NCBI RefSeq assembly: GCF_002237755.1
Contig: NZ_MWSJ01000003.1
Coordinates: forward strand, 310,001 to 374,000
Length of the DNA stretch: 64,000 nucleotides
Reading direction: 5' to 3'
DNA from: Lysinibacillus sp. KCTC 33748
Lineage (GTDB): Bacteria; Bacillota; Bacilli; Bacillales_A; Planococcaceae
Shown here: positions 61,473 through 64,000 of the stretch, piece by piece
Position numbering within the stretch: position 1 is the first letter of the stretch
How the letters are laid out: the number at the start of each line of letters is the position of its first letter
Made by a program: the position numbers and the translations under genes
Notes under the pieces: generated by a model
What the model was told of the DNA's origin: nothing
Databases searched by the model: none
Seen by the model: the letters and a program-made list of their open reading frames with translations, nothing else

Positions 61473-62252
61473 ATGAGTGCTTTTATTGCATTAAGCAAAA
61501 AAGAAGTACAGCAAATGGCAAGGGAATTTAAAATTTTTTGGCTCCCAATCGTATTTATTTTACTAGGGCTAACTCAGCCGATTATGATGTATTTTTTACC
61601 TGTTATTTTGCAATCAGCGGGTGGTATTGAAGGTATAATAATTGATCCTACGATGGCAAAGCCTGTGGGACAGGAGGTACTAGCCTCAACATTAAATTCA
61701 CAATTTGATCAGCTAGGCATTATTATATTGGTCGTTGCCACTATGAGCATTATTCAAGGGGAAAAAGCGAATGGCATGATGGCATTTATCTTAACAAGGC
61801 CAGTATCGATATCTTCTTATTTAAATAGTAAAATCATTATCCATTATATATTGGCGGTTATATGTATAGCTCTTGGCTATGCAGTGTCCTATGGCTATTC
61901 AGCGTATTTATTTACTTCGGTTCCTATGACGCAAGCTATGTGGGCTTTAGCATTTTATTGTGTTTGGCTATTATTCATCATAACGTTTGTTGCAATGATG
62001 AGTACATTTTTTAATAGTCCTGCATTTATTGCACTAATAAGTATTGTTAGCCTATTATGTTGTCGTTTTATCGCTGGACTACATCCATTAATAGATGTTG
62101 TGAATCCTGCTAGTAATAGTATGTATGCAACAAATATTTTAATGTCGGGTGATGTGGGATCTTGGGTTGGCATCAATATTGTAGTAACGCTGCTGTTAGT
62201 TGTATTGATGATCGTGACTATGCAAAGTTTCATTGAGAAAAAGAAATTTTAA
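61473..62252 (+). CDS. ABC-2-type permease (YxlG-like)
   Basis: 259 residues, six membrane helices, with the ABC-2 coupling segment QGEKANGMMAFILTRPVSISSYLNSK at about 91-116. Partner of the preceding ATPase. The substrate is unknown, though YxlFG/YtrBCDEF-type pumps respond to envelope stress. Confidence 0.87.
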   Translation: MSAFIALSKKEVQQMAREFKIFWLPIVFILLGLTQPIMMYFLPVILQSAGGIEGIIIDPTMAKPVGQEVLASTLNSQFDQLGIIILVVATMSIIQGEKANGMMAFILTRPVSISSYLNSKIIIHYILAVICIALGYAVSYGYSAYLFTSVPMTQAMWALAFYCVWLLFIITFVAMMSTFFNSPAFIALISIVSLLCCRFIAGLHPLIDVVNPASNSMYATNILMSGDVGSWVGINIVVTLLLVVLMIVTMQSFIEKKKF

Positions 62253-62351
62253 CTTCTTTCAGTTAATGTTTTGGTAGAGTAAGTGAAATGTCAATTACAG
62301 AAGTCTCCACTTCTACTTAGGCGAGGAGCATATGAAAGGATACGTAAACAA

Positions 62352-62732
62352 TTGAATGTAAAAATAGATCCAAAGAGTAATACTCCTTTTTATCAGCAAT
62401 TAACCCAGCAACTTCTTTTTGAAATAGCAAAAGGGAACTTGCAAAATGGTGACCCATTGCCTTCCATTCGTGATTTAGCAGCTGAAACAAACCTCAATCT
62501 TCATACTGTTCATAAAAGCTACAAGGAGCTTCAAAAGAAGGGAATACTTGCTATAAAACCTAACTCAAAAGCAATTGTTAGGAAACCCACTAAAGCAAAG
62601 GGGATCGACCTTCAACAAATTTCTTTTAAAGTCGAACAAATAATGTGTGAAGCTTATGTTTTAAGTATTAGTGAACATCAACTACAACAGATGTTTCAAG
62701 AAAATTTGCGGAAATATTTTAGTGAGCGTTAA
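62352..62732 (+). CDS. GntR-family regulator, YtrA type
   Basis: 126 residues from a TTG at 62352 with AAAGGA about 10 bp upstream; the frame is open further upstream, but those residues fit no domain. Short GntR: winged helix SNTPFYQQLTQQLLFEIAKGNLQNGDPLPSIRDLAAETNLNLHTVHKSYKELQKKGIL, then a 55-residue dimerisation helix region, as in YtrA. Autogenous repressors of ABC operons usually come first; here it is last, 100 bp after the permease. Confidence 0.82.
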   Translation: MNVKIDPKSNTPFYQQLTQQLLFEIAKGNLQNGDPLPSIRDLAAETNLNLHTVHKSYKELQKKGILAIKPNSKAIVRKPTKAKGIDLQQISFKVEQIMCEAYVLSISEHQLQQMFQENLRKYFSER

Positions 62733-62738
62733 GAGAGA

Positions 62739-62778
62739 AAGAGATGGCTGCTGCAATAACAGAAGCAAGCCATCTCTT
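62739..62778. terminator. Bidirectional terminator
   Basis: AAGAGATGGCT pairs with AGCCATCTCTT (62739-62749/62768-62778), convergent genes on either side. Confidence 0.85.
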
Positions 62779-62779
62779 A

Positions 62780-63334
62780 TTAATTAGCATGTATTTTAGT
62801 AAACTCATCTTTTGTCATTCCAAAATAAACTTCATCGTAAAATGTACCATTTGTATAAATCATATTTCTTAAGCGGCCTTCCTCCACAAAGCGTAATTTT
62901 TTATGTAAAGCTATAGAAGATGCGTTAAAGGAGTAAACACAAATGGTTGCTTTCTGATAGCGAAGTTCTAAGAAATAATGTTTTAAAATGGTTAAAATCA
63001 TATCTTTTGCATATCCTTTGCCTCTATATGGAGGAAATATCGTTATAGCGTAATCAAAGGTTCCATTCTTTGCATCACATCCAGAAACTTCAATGGTCCC
63101 CACGGCATTGTTCGAAGCATCCTCCGCAATCCAGTAAAAATCATCACTCTCTGTAGATGCCCCTTGTGATGATATTTCATTAATCCATTCTTCAATTTGC
63201 TGATTTGTCCGAGGAAAAGCGATGGAGTCGAGGTTTTTTAGTATATCATCATCTAAATTTTCAAATATACGAATGTCCTCAGACTTAGGCGCTCTTAAAC
63301 GTATTTTATCTCCACACCAATAGGATACTTTCAT
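62780..63334 (-). CDS. GNAT family N-acetyltransferase
   Basis: 184 residues from the ATG at 63334, with AAGGTAGGT upstream. RimJ/RimL-like GNAT: start IRLRAPKSEDIRIFENLDDD, acetyl-CoA loop FPPYRGKGYAKDMILTILKHYF at about 110-131 (Q/RxxGxG/A) and CVYSFNASSIALHKKLRFVEEGRLRN. Probably acetylates a protein N-terminus or an amine. Target unknown. Confidence 0.9.
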   Translation of the reverse strand: MKVSYWCGDKIRLRAPKSEDIRIFENLDDDILKNLDSIAFPRTNQQIEEWINEISSQGASTESDDFYWIAEDASNNAVGTIEVSGCDAKNGTFDYAITIFPPYRGKGYAKDMILTILKHYFLELRYQKATICVYSFNASSIALHKKLRFVEEGRLRNMIYTNGTFYDEVYFGMTKDEFTKIHAN

Positions 63335-63391
63335 TGAATTACCTACCTTTCTAATTTGAACAGTTAAATTATACCATGGTAATTGTTTGGA

Positions 63392-63424
63392 AGAAAAAAA
63401 CAAGAAACTACTAAAATAGTTTCC
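63392..63424 (-). terminator. Terminator of severed transporter gene
   Basis: GAAACTA/TAGTTTC hairpin (63404-63410/63417-63423) followed on the minus strand by a T-rich tract. Confidence 0.65.
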
Positions 63425-63437
63425 TGCTTTTACAATG

Positions 63438-63594
63438 TTATATTAAAAATACCGCCACAATGGTTGTAATCACAAGACCAATTGCCACGGGCAATAAATT
63501 ACGCCTCGCAAGCTCGAAGGGACTAACATTACAAATCGCAGCTGCTGGGATTAATGCCCAGGGAATGATCGTTCCTCCACCGATACAAGACATT
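63438..63594 (-). pseudogene. C-terminal fragment of a membrane transporter
   Basis: About 52 codons on the minus strand ending at the TAA at 63438: GGGTIIPWALIPAAAICNVS, then PFELARRNLLPVAIGLVITT and IVAVFLI. This is a classic last membrane helix of an ion or carboxylate transporter, with polar loop and own terminator. No start or earlier part is present: the upstream side is replaced by the serine recombinase gene. The exact transporter family is not identified. Confidence 0.7.
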
Positions 63595-63600
63595 TTGTTA
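63575..63600. other. Probable attachment junction of an integrated element
   Basis: The recombinase stop codon (63598-63600) is within 10 bases of the point where the transporter frame resumes. The hybrid site should lie around here, in the segment reading TGTCTTGTATCGGTGGAGGA on the minus strand. The mate site is outside the window. Confidence 0.55.
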
Positions 63601-64000
63601 TTTTGCAGATACAATGATTACTTCACGAGGATATTTACTGCCTCTATAATCATCTATGGTATCAACAACAATTCTTTTGAAAATTGTAGTCATTAAAATT
63701 TTACGGTCATAGCTATCAGCATCTTGCCAAAGTGCATCTATATTTTTTATAATGTTCAATATTTCTGTATTATCATTTTTAGAACTTTGTATTGTTGATA
63801 ATTCTTTTTTTAATTCCTTTTCGCGTTCTCTCAAAACCTGTGTTTCAGCTATTAGTTCATCTATATCCATTAGATCATTTTCATACATTACTTTTTTCTT
63901 CTTTAACAATTTTTCAATTTGTTTGATTTCGTTAGTTATATCAATTGTATGGTTATCATCTGTTTTAATATCTTCAACATAAAAATCTAAACGTTTAATA
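63598..64000 (-). CDS. Large serine recombinase, C-terminal part (gene runs off the window)
   Basis: At least 133 codons, open through the window edge on the minus strand. A coiled coil rich in Glu/Lys (NEIKQIEKLLKKKKVMYEN, then LIAETQVLREREKELKKELS) is followed by LWQDADSYDRKILMTTIFKRIVVD and REVIIVSAK at the end. This is the typical coiled-coil and tail of large serine integrases and transposases of phages and integrative elements. The N-terminal catalytic Ser domain is outside the window. It abuts a disrupted transporter gene, as expected for the int end of an element. Confidence 0.8.
   Translation of the reverse strand, partial: IKRLDFYVEDIKTDDNHTIDITNEIKQIEKLLKKKKVMYENDLMDIDELIAETQVLREREKELKKELSTIQSSKNDNTEILNIIKNIDALWQDADSYDRKILMTTIFKRIVVDTIDDYRGSKYPREVIIVSAK

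Overview
The window looks like chromosome from a low-GC Gram-positive rod of the Bacillaceae/Planococcaceae, most like Lysinibacillus (inference from gene content and style, no database search). Supporting signs are strong AGGAGG-type ribosome binding sites, many TTG/GTG starts, Bacillus-type operons (opuA, ykkCD with a guanidine-I riboswitch, yxlEFG-like), a sigma-54 gene with its own enhancer-binding protein, and several dispersed intergenic repeat families.

Layout. 1-3.7 kb: a lipoprotein plus glutathionylspermidine-synthase-like ATP-grasp pair, a YbaK-like deacylase, and a riboswitch-controlled guanidinium exporter pair. 3.9-7.9 kb (minus): glycine-betaine transporter opuAA-AB-AC behind a BusR-like GntR/RCK_C regulator. 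8.1-11.7 kb (plus): a tight four-gene operon of GTP cyclohydrolase II, RibD, an FAD monooxygenase and a HAD phosphatase. It resembles the first steps of riboflavin synthesis but lacks riboflavin and lumazine synthase. 11.7-16.8 kb (minus): IclR regulator, type III CoA-transferase, enoyl-CoA hydratase and two acyl-CoA dehydrogenases. 17.4-30.2 kb (plus): sigma-54, GABA-type permease, sigma-54 activator, class III aminotransferase, semialdehyde-type dehydrogenase and HyuA/HyuB. Both the permease and the aminotransferase have GG-N10-GC sigma-54 promoters, each preceded by the same 18-bp palindrome. This reads as one regulon for a lactam, hydantoin or omega-amino acid.

30.4-46.4 kb: orphan NarL-type regulator, sarcosine-oxidase-like enzyme, purine permease and guanine deaminase, LysR/MFS pair, small housekeeping genes (methyltransferase, NUDIX, DUF523, acyltransferase, DinB), a collapsed ABC-transporter remnant and one ABC exporter. 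46.4-53 kb: repeats, a second ABC exporter, a TnpB-family insertion-sequence remnant, TetR, and a third ABC exporter whose two genes are fused by a deletion. 53-57 kb: methyltransferase plus DedA operon and a VanRS-like two-component system. 57-58.7 kb: an array of 22 perfect-length 21-bp repeats, each able to form a hairpin, then a secreted protein. 58.7-63.4 kb: YitT protein, a yxlEFG-like operon with a YtrA-type GntR regulator, and an acetyltransferase. At the right edge the C-terminus of a large serine recombinase abuts the severed C-terminus of a membrane transporter, so an integrated element probably begins there.

Most interesting leads: the sigma-54 regulon whose enhancer-promoter intervals both contain the same dispersed repeat; the riboflavin-like operon with a monooxygenase; the 21-bp hairpin array; the BusR-opuA arrangement with palindromes at the promoter; and the serine-recombinase junction. 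All coordinates were derived by reading, so sites could be off by a base or two.
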